Virus record (IMG/VR): IMGVR_UViG_3300041405_000081
Coordinates: 1 to 27,544 of that record
Strand: one strand, 5' to 3'
DNA: 27,544 nucleotides
Origin: a virus
Of this stretch, positions 1 to 7,082 are shown piece by piece. Position 1 is the stretch's first letter. The number at the start of each line of letters is the position of its first letter. The notes below the pieces were generated by a model. It saw nothing but the letters and a program-made list of their open reading frames with translations. It did no database searches and had not been told where the DNA came from. Both the position numbers and the translations under genes were made by a program.

Positions 1-72
1 AAGATCCACACCGCGGAGATGAAGCGCGTGCTGGCACACGTTGATTCCCTGTGGGACGAAGTGAGTTCGTAA
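1..72 (+). CDS. C-terminal end of a truncated upstream gene
   Basis: An open frame enters from the left edge and ends at TAA 70-72, giving 23 residues that end HVDSLWDEVSS. The next gene's ATG overlaps this stop by one base (TAATG), the translational-coupling pattern used throughout the window, which supports it as real coding sequence. Too little is present to assign a function. Confidence 0.6.
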   Translation, partial: KIHTAEMKRVLAHVDSLWDEVSS

Positions 73-377
73 TGTACGAGCGGGGTGAATTCATCTCAGA
101 TGTAGCTGAGGCTACCAAAGAACACCTCGAACGTGCGACTGTAGACATGACCCCTGAAACCGCTGCTATCTATAAGAGCGGTGTTCGGGGTGGCATTGAG
201 ACGATACTCAACTTAACCTACTCGGGTAGTCGGGAGGAAGGGTATCGTATCTACAAGGTTGCAGTTCAACCCGTGGGTGAACCCATTCAACAGTTTGAGC
301 GTAACCGATCTCTGGATCGATTAGGGGAGCCGTATCACCCGCTGATCCGTGAGATATGGGATGAGGTAAACACATGA
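72..377 (+). CDS. Hypothetical phage protein, 101 aa
   Basis: Not recognised. I place the start at ATG 72, which overlaps the upstream TAA, rather than the in-frame GTG at 51 that would run back into the upstream gene. The product begins MYERGEFISDVAEATKE and is soluble and mixed-charge. A central segment (about residues 27-45, ETAAIYKSGVRGGIETILN) looks helical. It ends WDEVNT, resembling the WDEVSS ending of the truncated gene before it, so the two may be diverged tandem relatives. Its stop overlaps the next ATG (ATGA), so it belongs to the same operon. Confidence 0.75.
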   Translation: MYERGEFISDVAEATKEHLERATVDMTPETAAIYKSGVRGGIETILNLTYSGSREEGYRIYKVAVQPVGEPIQQFERNRSLDRLGEPYHPLIREIWDEVNT

Positions 378-736
378 CTGATCTCCGTAAAGATTTTCTC
401 GGTCAGTGGATTGGCACCATGCAGATCTACGAGAACCTTAATGTACATGGGATCGACCCATACGGCGAAAAGATTGAAGGACACCATGGTTCATTTAGTC
501 CAGATTACATCGCTGGCTTCCGGGCAGGTCAGAACAATGCAGCACATACGCTACTCAGCATTACTGACTCGCGCGAACTCAATGAAACACGCTGGCGCCT
601 AACGGATAAAGAAGGTGAAGTTCTTACCTTCTATCCGAAAGATAACCTGGAAGGCCACCCGACTAAAGATGAAAACGGTGAATTGGTTTTCGTTAAAGGT
701 ATTATCGTTGACTATTATGACATGGTGAACTCGTGA
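374..736 (+). CDS. Hypothetical phage protein, 120 aa
   Basis: Not recognised. ATG 374 overlaps the preceding stop (ATGA) and has a GAGG ribosome-binding site 7-10 nt upstream. The N-terminal half has a helical segment around FSPDYIAGFRAGQNNAAHTLLSI (pattern SPDYIAGFRAG...AAHTLL). This resembles the YKSGVRGGIETILNLT segment of the previous gene, so the two may be related. The C-terminal half is charged and ends with a hydrophobic strand (GIIVDYYDMV). No transmembrane segment is seen. The stop overlaps the GTG of the next gene. Confidence 0.78.
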   Translation: MTDLRKDFLGQWIGTMQIYENLNVHGIDPYGEKIEGHHGSFSPDYIAGFRAGQNNAAHTLLSITDSRELNETRWRLTDKEGEVLTFYPKDNLEGHPTKDENGELVFVKGIIVDYYDMVNS

Positions 737-1080
737 GTGAAGTAGTGACGTTGTTGCGTAAGTGTCAGCTATTGTTACAGAAACCTGAGCCTTGGAATAA
801 TGCAATGGAAATCATTCCAATGCGCAAGGCTTTGGTACAAGCATCTCGCGATACCAAGCTGTCTGATCAGGAACGTTTCGATCTGTTGAGCGCGGCTGAA
901 GCTTGTAAGATGGCAGTTAACTATCGTCCAGTGATGGCTCGTGATATTAAGCCAAGGTTGTATGGTCATGAGTCACTTACCGCCAAGTGTCGTAAGGTGG
1001 TAGTGAAGTTGGCTGAACGTTTTGAGTTCAAAGCTACCCCACTCGCTCTTGGTGTTAAGCACTACTTCGCAATTAAGTAA
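733..1080 (+). CDS. Hypothetical phage protein, 115 aa (GTG start)
   Basis: Not recognised. It starts at GTG 733 in a GTGA overlap with the preceding stop. The sequence is basic and predominantly helical, with no known motif. It is the last gene of this operon: an ATAC-loop hairpin at 1101-1120 follows within 25 nt of the stop. Confidence 0.75.
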   Translation: MSEVVTLLRKCQLLLQKPEPWNNAMEIIPMRKALVQASRDTKLSDQERFDLLSAAEACKMAVNYRPVMARDIKPRLYGHESLTAKCRKVVVKLAERFEFKATPLALGVKHYFAIK

Positions 1081-1100
1081 TACTGATGATGGGTATAGTG

Positions 1101-1139
1101 TAGGAGTCATACGGCTCCTACCTAAACCTTTCATTTTTT
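1101..1139 (+). terminator. Hairpin terminator with ATAC loop and distal T-tract
   Basis: TAGGAGTC (1101-1108) pairs with GGCTCCTA (1113-1120), 8 bp including one T-G wobble, around loop ATAC. A run of six T lies at 1134-1139, 13 nt past the stem. A hairpin with the same loop and closing pairs occurs at 7021-7038. Confidence 0.6.
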
Positions 1140-1156
1140 GTCTCATAGGAAACTCC

Positions 1157-2224
1157 ATGTCTAATAATCGCACTTTCATCGTACTCGACGGCCCTGACTT
1201 CTCTGGTAAATCCACGCTGATGGAAGCCTTCGTTAAGCGCGTTGAAGCAGAAGGAATCGAACACGTTGCAATGCGTGAACCCGGTTGCCAACCTAACGTA
1301 GGTTCGGTAGCTGAAGAAATCCGTGAACTGTTGATCGCTACCCGTGATGAAGTAGTTCAACCTGAAACCGATATCCTGCTGCACATGGGTTATCGTAACC
1401 AGAACGTGAAGAACGTTATCCTCCCAGCACTGGCTGAGAACAAGTGGGTGATCTCGGATCGCTTTGTTTACTCGACTTGGTGCCTGAACGTCCAAGCTCA
1501 CCTGAATACCCATCCGCATCTGACTGAGATCTTCCATGGTTTGATGCCTTACATCCTGAACGGCCTACCTGAACCGTTGACCTTCATTCTGGATACACCG
1601 CGTGAAATCCGTGACCAGCGTGCTGAGTCTAATGCCCGTAAGAAAGATCGCTACGAGTCTCAGGGTAAAGACGTTCATGATCGCATCGAAGCTGCTTACG
1701 AGCAACTGCGTGCATCGCCAAGCTGCGTGTTCTTGGATGGTACCAAGTCTACCGAAGAACTGGTAGAACAAATGTACGAAACCGTTAAGGCTTTCTCTGA
1801 GAACATCACTCAGCAACTGACTGATCCTACTGCTGAAGATCGTGAAGCTGTTCTACAGAACGCTCCGAAGACTGCTGAAGAACACGCGCAAGCAATGCGT
1901 GATGAATTGGATGCTGATACCGAGTGGGATCTGGAAACTAAGCTGCGTGAGTATGTTAAGACTTACATCACGGATATCGCTGAGCAATTGTTCCCCGGTG
2001 CGAAAGATGAGAATCTGGAACGTCTGCGTAAAGACGGTGAAACCTTTGCATACAAGACTGCTAAGGCCGCATTCAAAATCTCTGGCGAAGACCGTACACT
2101 GTTCCACCCTTCTCGTGTTGGTCAAGTCAACCAGAAAGTTCACTCTGTACTGAACTACAGTTTCATGCGTGAAATGTGGGAAAAGCATTTCGTAGAAAAC
2201 GACATCACGGTAGTTGAGGCATAA
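1157..2224 (+). CDS. tmk: Thymidylate kinase with extra C-terminal domain
   Basis: Phosphorylates dTMP to dTDP with ATP, supplying dTTP for phage DNA synthesis. I choose ATG 1157, preceded by AGGAAAC, because the longer frame back to 1022 would run through the upstream gene and its terminator. P-loop GPDFSGKST lies at residues 12-20, the dTMP-binding REPG at 40-43, DRFVYST at 101-107 (family DR-Y/F-xxS signature) and an arginine-rich lid at about 153-168. The kinase fold is complete by about residue 215, near the usual family length. Residues about 220-355 form an additional, mostly helical charged domain (LREYVKTYITDIAEQLFPG, ending NYSFMREMWEKHFVEND) that I do not recognise. Kinase assignment is firm; the role of the extension is unknown. 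Confidence 0.93.
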   Translation: MSNNRTFIVLDGPDFSGKSTLMEAFVKRVEAEGIEHVAMREPGCQPNVGSVAEEIRELLIATRDEVVQPETDILLHMGYRNQNVKNVILPALAENKWVISDRFVYSTWCLNVQAHLNTHPHLTEIFHGLMPYILNGLPEPLTFILDTPREIRDQRAESNARKKDRYESQGKDVHDRIEAAYEQLRASPSCVFLDGTKSTEELVEQMYETVKAFSENITQQLTDPTAEDREAVLQNAPKTAEEHAQAMRDELDADTEWDLETKLREYVKTYITDIAEQLFPGAKDENLERLRKDGETFAYKTAKAAFKISGEDRTLFHPSRVGQVNQKVHSVLNYSFMREMWEKHFVENDITVVEA

Positions 2225-2273
2225 GCCTCAGCTCCACCTTACTTAAATACAAAGCGTCTAAGGAAACGAAACA

Positions 2274-2516
2274 ATGGCTGACATCCTGTCCCTCAAGCAA
2301 ACCACTAAGTACGTACGTGCTAGTGAACTTGGCAATCTTGAGGACTACGTAGATCGCACTTTTATCATTCGTAAGAATAGTGCGGTCAAAGCTTACCGTT
2401 TGGCAGAAGTTAAGAACAACACCGTTTATCTGGAATACATCGGTGATCGTGAAGATAAGTTTAGCCTTCCGCTGAACAAGTTCCGCAAATTCTACGAATT
2501 GCCACAAAAGGGCTAA
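2274..2516 (+). CDS. Small hypothetical protein, 80 aa
   Basis: Not recognised. ATG 2274 follows a good AAGGAAACG site. The C-terminal half alternates strand-like segments (FIIRKNSAVKAYRLAEVKN, TVYLEYIGDREDKFSLPL), which suggests a small beta-barrel or SH3-like fold; that is inference from pattern only. It lies 49 nt after thymidylate kinase with no terminator between, so it is probably co-transcribed with it. Confidence 0.75.
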   Translation: MADILSLKQTTKYVRASELGNLEDYVDRTFIIRKNSAVKAYRLAEVKNNTVYLEYIGDREDKFSLPLNKFRKFYELPQKG

Positions 2517-2520
2517 GTCA

Positions 2521-2853
2521 ATGTTGAAAACAGCTTCTAGCATTATCGGTTTGATTTCGGTTGTGTCTGGCGTGCATATCAACTTCACACATCGTGATCG
2601 TAACTGCGGATTCAATGTGAACATCCTTGCCGGTAACATGGCAGCTGGTGAGAACATCTTGATGACCAGTGAACGACTGGATGGTAATCTGTGGATTAGT
2701 CTACTGTCTGATACCGAACTCGCTATTGAGGTTTGGAGTACTGATGGCGTACTGGTCTATCGAGAAGTCGATGCTTGTCTTGAAGTTGATGATCGTCGTC
2801 GACTGAAGGATGTCTGTGTTCAGATTCTGAAAGGCGAGTTTAAGTTCGATTAA
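2521..2853 (+). CDS. Hypothetical protein, 110 aa
   Basis: Not recognised. It starts 4 nt after the preceding stop. The first 20 residues (MLKTASSIIGLISVVSGVHI) are hydrophobic, but the segment is weak for a membrane anchor and may be a buried strand or helix. The rest is strand-rich and acidic. It closes the thymidylate kinase transcription unit, as a strong TTCG hairpin begins 5 nt after the stop. Confidence 0.75.
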   Translation: MLKTASSIIGLISVVSGVHINFTHRDRNCGFNVNILAGNMAAGENILMTSERLDGNLWISLLSDTELAIEVWSTDGVLVYREVDACLEVDDRRRLKDVCVQILKGEFKFD

Positions 2854-2857
2854 ATAT

Positions 2858-2882
2858 AGTCCTCCCTTCGGGGAGGGCTTTA
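2858..2882 (+). terminator. TTCG-tetraloop terminator
   Basis: AGTCCTCCC pairs with GGGAGGGCT around a TTCG loop (9 bp with one G-T wobble), followed by TTATC. It lies directly after a stop codon and before the next ribosome-binding site. Confidence 0.85.
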
Positions 2883-2898
2883 TCACGTGAGGTGTAAA

Positions 2899-3120
2899 AT
2901 GGCTTTAAGTGCGCTGGACACTGTAGGTAACGGTTACATATCTGAAATGACTGATGACTTCTGCACTTACGAGATAGTGCAGTTTCCTATCTCGGCAAGT
3001 GGCTTACAAAAGTTCCTCGATGACGGTTGGGAACAGATGGGTAGCCATGTAGTAACCAGAGACCCTAGCAGTGGTCACGCTGTCTACAATTACAATTTCA
3101 GGAACATTCTCAATGCCTGA
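2899..3120 (+). CDS. Small hypothetical protein, 73 aa; paralogue of next gene
   Basis: Function unknown. ATG 2899 lies 7 nt after GAGG; the in-frame GTG at 2887 overlaps that ribosome-binding site and is rejected. The product contains LQKFLDDGWEQMGSHVV, which resembles AGYLDQQGWEVYYQPV in the following gene at a similar position in a protein of similar size, suggesting tandem duplication followed by strong divergence. Its last codons overlap the next gene's start. Confidence 0.75.
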   Translation: MALSALDTVGNGYISEMTDDFCTYEIVQFPISASGLQKFLDDGWEQMGSHVVTRDPSSGHAVYNYNFRNILNA

Positions 3121-3346
3121 TAAGTATACCTTTATGGTTGGGGAAACCCATTCGTACTTAGGTTATTGCATGGCAGCAACTGATAAGTTCCTGACCTTAG
3201 TGACCAAGAATCCACCTGGGGCTGAAACCGCAGGCTACCTAGATCAACAAGGTTGGGAAGTGTACTACCAACCCGTCCCATATTTCTGGGTTAAGATGTC
3301 CGAAACCCGAGATTCGTGGATTACTACATACCGGAGAAAAGAATGA
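3113..3346 (+). CDS. Small hypothetical protein, 77 aa; paralogue of previous gene
   Basis: Function unknown. ATG 3113 overlaps the upstream stop by 8 nt and has AGGA upstream; a longer frame from 3071 would extend well into the upstream gene. Predicted beta-alpha-beta-like pattern: hydrophobic strand, G-Y-L-D-Q-Q-G-W-E helix cap, then strand. The LD-x-GWE motif is shared with the preceding gene. It overlaps the next start (ATGA). Confidence 0.75.
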   Translation: MPDKYTFMVGETHSYLGYCMAATDKFLTLVTKNPPGAETAGYLDQQGWEVYYQPVPYFWVKMSETRDSWITTYRRKE

Positions 3347-3726
3347 GACATGATTGGGAACGTGAGATCAAAGCTACACTGTATGCTCTTGGTATGTTTG
3401 AGTTGGATCAGTGCGCCGAAGGTACAACCAAGTGCACTAGAACCATGGTTCACCGTGGTCAGCGTATGGTAGTACAAGCGCGTTACTTCAAGCATAAACT
3501 GCACCTGTTGCTTTCGATATTCGTCAAGGGTGCGGTAGTACATTACAGCTACACCGAAGGGCGACCTGTAATGTGGTTTGATAAGTCCATTGTGTTCTCG
3601 GGGTTGGACTTGCGTAAACTGGCTAAACAGCTTGAACGCTTGGTACTGCGTCATTACGCTACTGAACAAGCTGAAGACATTCTTTCACGTAAGCTGGATG
3701 TATATTGCTGGAGTAAAGCTCTGTGA
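3343..3726 (+). CDS. Hypothetical protein, 127 aa; paralogue of next gene
   Basis: Function unknown. ATG 3343 (ATGA overlap with the preceding stop, GGAG upstream) is preferred over the ATG at 3316 inside the previous gene. Layout: an N-terminal helix (EIKATLYALGMFEL), a central set of basic strands, then a C-terminal helix with KQLERLVLRHYATEQAEDILS. The same layout, with NRLERMAARVFTQTGMRQILS at the end, occurs in the following gene, so these are probably a tandem duplicate pair. Confidence 0.75.
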   Translation: MRHDWEREIKATLYALGMFELDQCAEGTTKCTRTMVHRGQRMVVQARYFKHKLHLLLSIFVKGAVVHYSYTEGRPVMWFDKSIVFSGLDLRKLAKQLERLVLRHYATEQAEDILSRKLDVYCWSKAL

Positions 3727-4118
3727 GTATCGACTATACCCTCAGGTTGAAGGCATTGGTTAGAGCGATCGGGTTTTATCCGACGTATCGTTTGCAAGAC
3801 GAAGTAAATAGCCTTACCCAATGTTACCACGTCAGAGGTACCGCTTTAACTGTAACCGGTAAGTTCAGCGCAAAGAAAGATTATATCCAGGTCCGCCACA
3901 CTGGTCGTAATCGAGTAGATGTATTCGAACTACACGACAACGTAACTCTTACAGTTAATCAGTTCCAAGGTAAGGAAGTCTCACATCGCCAGTTATGTAA
4001 TCGACTGGAGCGAATGGCTGCACGTGTATTCACTCAGACTGGTATGCGTCAGATCCTCAGTGACGTAGGGCATTACTACAACCACAACAGCTTTAAGGAA
4101 AAGAAAGATGTCGCGTAA
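3723..4118 (+). CDS. Hypothetical protein, 131 aa; paralogue of previous gene (GTG start)
   Basis: Function unknown. GTG 3723 overlaps the previous stop (GTGA). The N-terminal helix (RLKALVRAIGFYP), central basic strands (KKDYIQVRHTGRNRVDVFEL) and C-terminal LERMAARVFTQ...ILS helix match the order seen in the gene before it. The high basic content and strand-rich centre would allow nucleic-acid binding, but nothing in the sequence proves it. It overlaps the next ATG by 11 nt. Confidence 0.76.
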   Translation: MSIDYTLRLKALVRAIGFYPTYRLQDEVNSLTQCYHVRGTALTVTGKFSAKKDYIQVRHTGRNRVDVFELHDNVTLTVNQFQGKEVSHRQLCNRLERMAARVFTQTGMRQILSDVGHYYNHNSFKEKKDVA

Positions 4119-4797
4119 ACAAGTCATCTGGGGTTTAATCATTGTTCTGGCTCTGATCATCCTTGGTGCTAAGATCAATAAGGTCGAAGCAGCTCCAATG
4201 CAGTACTTCGGTACTCCGATTTATTACTCGAAGTTTACACCTAATGAATTCGATTGCGTGTATGCAAAAGATGCATCTTTCGGGTTCTGTGCCGATGCTC
4301 GGTATTACGAGGAGGCTACAATCGGTTATACCAAAGCAACTGATCCTGAAAAAGGTGAAGGTGTTCCCGTTCGCCTGTTTACTGAGGTAGTCTGCTTAGA
4401 CACGATCTGTGCCTCGAATTACAATGAGCCTTATGGTTCATCGGCTGAGCGCGGTGTGACGTACTGGTACGTTCCTGTGGGCTTCTACATGGATGCTAGC
4501 ACTGGCAAGACCCGTGTTTACAAACATGGTACTGGTCCACGGGCAGAATACTTTTTAATGAAAGGTATTAAGCTGATTCCAGGCTACCAAGATCCACCTG
4601 TAGGCAAGATGCAGAAAGATACTCCGAACCGTTACGATGTGTACTGTAATAAAGCAGACGAGTGCAGTTACATGGGTCGCATCATACTAGCCTCACAACT
4701 GCGTAACTATATCCCTAGTGTACTGACCCACAACTGTTCCGGTTGGTTCTGTTACAATCCTGATAATACAATAGCTGGACTTAATCCGAGGGCATGA
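4108..4797 (+). CDS. Secreted or membrane-anchored cysteine-rich protein, 229 aa
   Basis: Not assigned to a family. After MSRKQ comes an uninterrupted hydrophobic segment (about residues 7-21), then NKVEAAP. This fits a signal peptide cut near V-E-A or an uncleaved N-terminal anchor, so the bulk should lie in the periplasm or outside the inner membrane. The mature part has eight cysteines in four close pairs (DC...FC, VC...IC, YC...EC, NC...FC), consistent with disulfide bonds formed outside the cytoplasm. It is rich in tyrosine and glycine. Start ATG 4108 has AAGGAAAAG upstream and overlaps the previous gene. A role in the envelope during infection is plausible but unproven. Confidence 0.8.
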   Translation: MSRKQVIWGLIIVLALIILGAKINKVEAAPMQYFGTPIYYSKFTPNEFDCVYAKDASFGFCADARYYEEATIGYTKATDPEKGEGVPVRLFTEVVCLDTICASNYNEPYGSSAERGVTYWYVPVGFYMDASTGKTRVYKHGTGPRAEYFLMKGIKLIPGYQDPPVGKMQKDTPNRYDVYCNKADECSYMGRIILASQLRNYIPSVLTHNCSGWFCYNPDNTIAGLNPRA

Positions 4798-5192
4798 TGA
4801 ATAATATTTCCTGCACTTTATTGGAGCAGTTGGATAAAGACCTGAAGGTAAAGTTTATCATCATCGGACTAAACCTAGGTTATTCCGACGACGGAATTCT
4901 ACATTATCTTCGTAGTCGATATGACCATACCTATGCCATTCCAATGCATTCTGAAGTTAATCCAGTTAATGGCACCGGTTATGTACCGGCTCCAATTGAA
5001 TTGACTAAGACGCGTGAAGAGTTGACTAGAGAGATTAATGAACGTCGATTAGTATCAGAACCATTTCCGGCAGAACCTAAAGCATATCACGGTTATGCGA
5101 TGTACAAGCGAGTTACAGAAAACCCTGATCTGTTGAATCGCTTCCATCACATCTACAATACCATACGCCAACACCTTAACCAAACCGAGTGA
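4794..5192 (+). CDS. Hypothetical protein, 132 aa
   Basis: Not recognised. ATG 4794 overlaps the previous stop (ATGA) with GAGGG upstream; a second ATG follows immediately. The N-terminal 40 residues (LEQLDKDLKVKFIIIGLNLGYSDDGILHYLRSRY) resemble a helix-turn-helix-like spacing, a weak impression only. The middle is proline-rich (YVPAPIEL, SEPFPAEPKAYHG) and the C-terminus is helical. Confidence 0.75.
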   Translation: MMNNISCTLLEQLDKDLKVKFIIIGLNLGYSDDGILHYLRSRYDHTYAIPMHSEVNPVNGTGYVPAPIELTKTREELTREINERRLVSEPFPAEPKAYHGYAMYKRVTENPDLLNRFHHIYNTIRQHLNQTE

Positions 5193-5195
5193 CCA

Positions 5196-5579
5196 ATGGA
5201 CATCCTAAACGAACTCCAAGGCTACATTACAATACAAGCCTTTTTCGAACTGTTCTTCTTAATGATGGTCGGGCATGCATTCGCCGACTACGCGTTGCAG
5301 AACGATTTTATGGCTGCGGCCAAGAACCACAAGACCGAACTCGGTAAAGTGTATTGGAAGTGGGTACTACCCTCACACGGGTTAATCCACGCTGGGTTCG
5401 TTTATTTTATCGCAGGGTCGTTTGTATTAGCCCTTGCAGAGTTCGTTGTTCACACGATCACAGATTATCTTAAATGTGACGGTAAGATTGGTTTCCAAAC
5501 AGACCAATGGATTCACGTCGGATGTAAGGTGTTGTGGGTTGTGTTGATCATGCTAGAAATACCATTTGTGTTGGAGTAG
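5196..5579 (+). CDS. DUF3307-family integral membrane protein
   Basis: Small polytopic inner-membrane protein of unknown biochemical role. The family signature is clear: GHAFADYALQNDFMAAAK at residues 26-43 (family pattern GH-x-xAD-x-xLQ-x-x-x-A-x-x-K), HGLIH at 61-65 and the histidine/aspartate-bearing helix EFVVHTITDYLKC at 82-94. Hydrophobic segments at about 12-30, 62-90 and 110-126 suggest three or four helices with conserved His/Asp near the membrane face. Length, 127 aa, fits the family. It lies 85-90 nt downstream-of-start-distance from the secreted cysteine-rich gene's operon partner, with one gene between, so the two envelope-directed products may be expressed together. Confidence 0.85.
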   Translation: MDILNELQGYITIQAFFELFFLMMVGHAFADYALQNDFMAAAKNHKTELGKVYWKWVLPSHGLIHAGFVYFIAGSFVLALAEFVVHTITDYLKCDGKIGFQTDQWIHVGCKVLWVVLIMLEIPFVLE

Positions 5580-5581
5580 TT

Positions 5582-6019
5582 ATGAACCCGTTGAAACGGT
5601 CGTTTGCTGAGTACACCCTAGAGACTATCATTCCTGCGATGGATGGTTGGTCATTGGATGGTAAAGTAAGAGCGATGGTGTTAACCGCTGTTACTAAAAT
5701 GGAAACCGGCATCGGTGCTGGTCCTACATTGGAAGATGTTATCACTCACTACATCCAGGAAAACGAATACGCCAAGTTGCGTGTAATCCCTGATGAGCTG
5801 TTGCAACACTTCCTCGACAAAGCAATGCAGTACACCGACGTAGGTGCATGGAACGATACCACAGCGTGGAAACTTCCTAGCCTACGTTACCATATGGACG
5901 AGTACAACTACGGTCAGTTTAAATTCATGACCTCGCAGTACTTTATCGAAACCATTGCCCCTCAGGCTAAACATGCAAGAGCAATACTAAAGGCAGCCTT
6001 GCCTTTTATTACTGAATAA
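5582..6019 (+). CDS. Hypothetical protein, 145 aa; paralogue of next gene
   Basis: Function unknown. ATG 5582 has GGAG 6 nt upstream and starts 2 nt after the previous stop; the longer frame from 5534 lies inside the DUF3307 gene. It shares with the following gene the block G-x-GPT-x-x-DVI-x-HY-x-x-E-x-x-Y (residues about 48-65) and a second block AWKLPS...GQFKF. The pattern is mostly helical and soluble. Confidence 0.78.
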   Translation: MNPLKRSFAEYTLETIIPAMDGWSLDGKVRAMVLTAVTKMETGIGAGPTLEDVITHYIQENEYAKLRVIPDELLQHFLDKAMQYTDVGAWNDTTAWKLPSLRYHMDEYNYGQFKFMTSQYFIETIAPQAKHARAILKAALPFITE

Positions 6020-6029
6020 GGAAAGTAGT

Positions 6030-6434
6030 ATGCGAGCCACAACTGAAGAAACCCCTCTGTTCTACGACCTGTCAAAGGAAGAGATGGAGGCTCAGTGCCC
6101 TGATCATTTACGCGTGATCATCCGTAAGGCGTTTGATAATTGTCGTTCTGGTTATGGTCCTGGACCAACCATGGCGGATGTTATCCGTCACTATGAAGAC
6201 GAACAAGCTTATCGAACGATTCGCGGTTGCAGCGATGACTATGCTATCAACGAGATCTTGGACACATTGTTCGAGTTCAATGCGTTGATGGAAGGTGTCA
6301 TTGCTTGGCGATTACCGTCAATGGTATCGGGTAGTGATCAGACGTGGCATGTTGGACGATTTAGCTTTACGCATGCTAAACGTACCCATCCGAAACTCTT
6401 CGCTAAATTGCAAGAAGATGGTTGGTACAACTGA
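6030..6434 (+). CDS. Hypothetical protein, 134 aa; paralogue of previous gene
   Basis: Function unknown. ATG 6030 follows TAAGGAAAG. It carries GPGPTMADVIRHYEDEQAY, corresponding to GAGPTLEDVITHYIQENEY in the preceding gene, and AWRLPS...VGRFSF, corresponding to AWKLPS...YGQFKF. The order and spacing are the same, so the two form a tandem duplication. It is the last gene of this operon; an 8-bp terminator begins 12 nt after the stop. Confidence 0.8.
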   Translation: MRATTEETPLFYDLSKEEMEAQCPDHLRVIIRKAFDNCRSGYGPGPTMADVIRHYEDEQAYRTIRGCSDDYAINEILDTLFEFNALMEGVIAWRLPSMVSGSDQTWHVGRFSFTHAKRTHPKLFAKLQEDGWYN

Positions 6435-6445
6435 TACGCTATATT

Positions 6446-6480
6446 GCCCCAGCCTCGTGCTGGGGCTTTATGCCGTTTCT
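6446..6480 (+). terminator. Strong hairpin terminator
   Basis: GCCCCAGC (6446-6453) pairs with GCTGGGGC (6459-6466) around CTCGT and is followed by TTTATG, then a T-rich tract (TTTCTTTTTTGC, from 6476). The same arrangement of hairpin, TTATG and TTTCTTTTTTGC occurs at 21831-21872. Confidence 0.88.
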
Positions 6481-6534
6481 TTTTTGCTTAATGGTGTGAG
6501 TTGTAAGTCCTTTGGCTATTACAGGGAGGGCGAC

Positions 6535-7017
6535 ATGGTGCTTACATATAACACGGTCGACAAAATCGACATGCAAGTAACTGCCGGTCTAGCTGTTGGT
6601 TACTTCGGTGAGAAAGAGGACCTAACCAAGATTCCTAAACGTCTTGGAGATTGGTTCCTTAAAACAGTGCCAGATGAATACCGTCCTGAAGTAGGGATGA
6701 TTGTTGCTGTGCCATCTAATGGACGTACACGACTGTTGTATCGTTCTGGTCGAATGGCATGGTTGAGCGCATTGGGGTTTAACGAAGAACAAGCTTATCG
6801 TTATATGAAAGCAAGTGATAGATGTGCTAAGCGTTGGGAACATCGAGTGGCTAAGTTCGTACTCGACAACTATACTCTTGATCCATTTATTATAGATAAC
6901 ATTTTAGGTAGTGCCTTGCCACGTAAGGCGTGCCTAGACAATGGGATTTATACGACGTTGAACCATGGTAAGGTGTTGGCTGGATGCAACATTCTTAAAC
7001 GCCTGAACTCGTTCTAA
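6535..7017 (+). CDS. Hypothetical protein, 160 aa
   Basis: Not recognised. ATG 6535 sits just after AGGGAGGG and downstream of the terminator; the longer frame from 6295 would read through the previous gene and that hairpin. The product begins MVLTYNTVDKIDMQV. The second half is helical and basic (EEQAYRYMKASDRCAKRWEHRVAKFVLDN) and the C-terminus is GCNILKRLNSF. It forms a single-gene unit between terminators at 6446 and 7021. Confidence 0.78.
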   Translation: MVLTYNTVDKIDMQVTAGLAVGYFGEKEDLTKIPKRLGDWFLKTVPDEYRPEVGMIVAVPSNGRTRLLYRSGRMAWLSALGFNEEQAYRYMKASDRCAKRWEHRVAKFVLDNYTLDPFIIDNILGSALPRKACLDNGIYTTLNHGKVLAGCNILKRLNSF

Positions 7018-7020
7018 CTC

Positions 7021-7046
7021 GGGGGCCATACGGTCCCCATTTATAA
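7021..7046 (+). terminator. Hairpin terminator with ATAC loop
   Basis: GGGGGCC (7021-7027) pairs with GGTCCCC (7032-7038), with one G-T wobble, around loop ATAC, followed by ATTTATAA. The closing pairs and loop match the hairpin at 1101-1120. Confidence 0.7.
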
Positions 7047-7082
7047 TGTCTAACCATATGACTATTATGGAGCCGTAACAAG

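Noticed and set aside
1022-1156. N-terminal extension of thymidylate kinase
   Set aside because: It would run through the end of the upstream gene and the terminator at 1101-1120. The kinase fold begins right after ATG 1157, which has its own ribosome-binding site.
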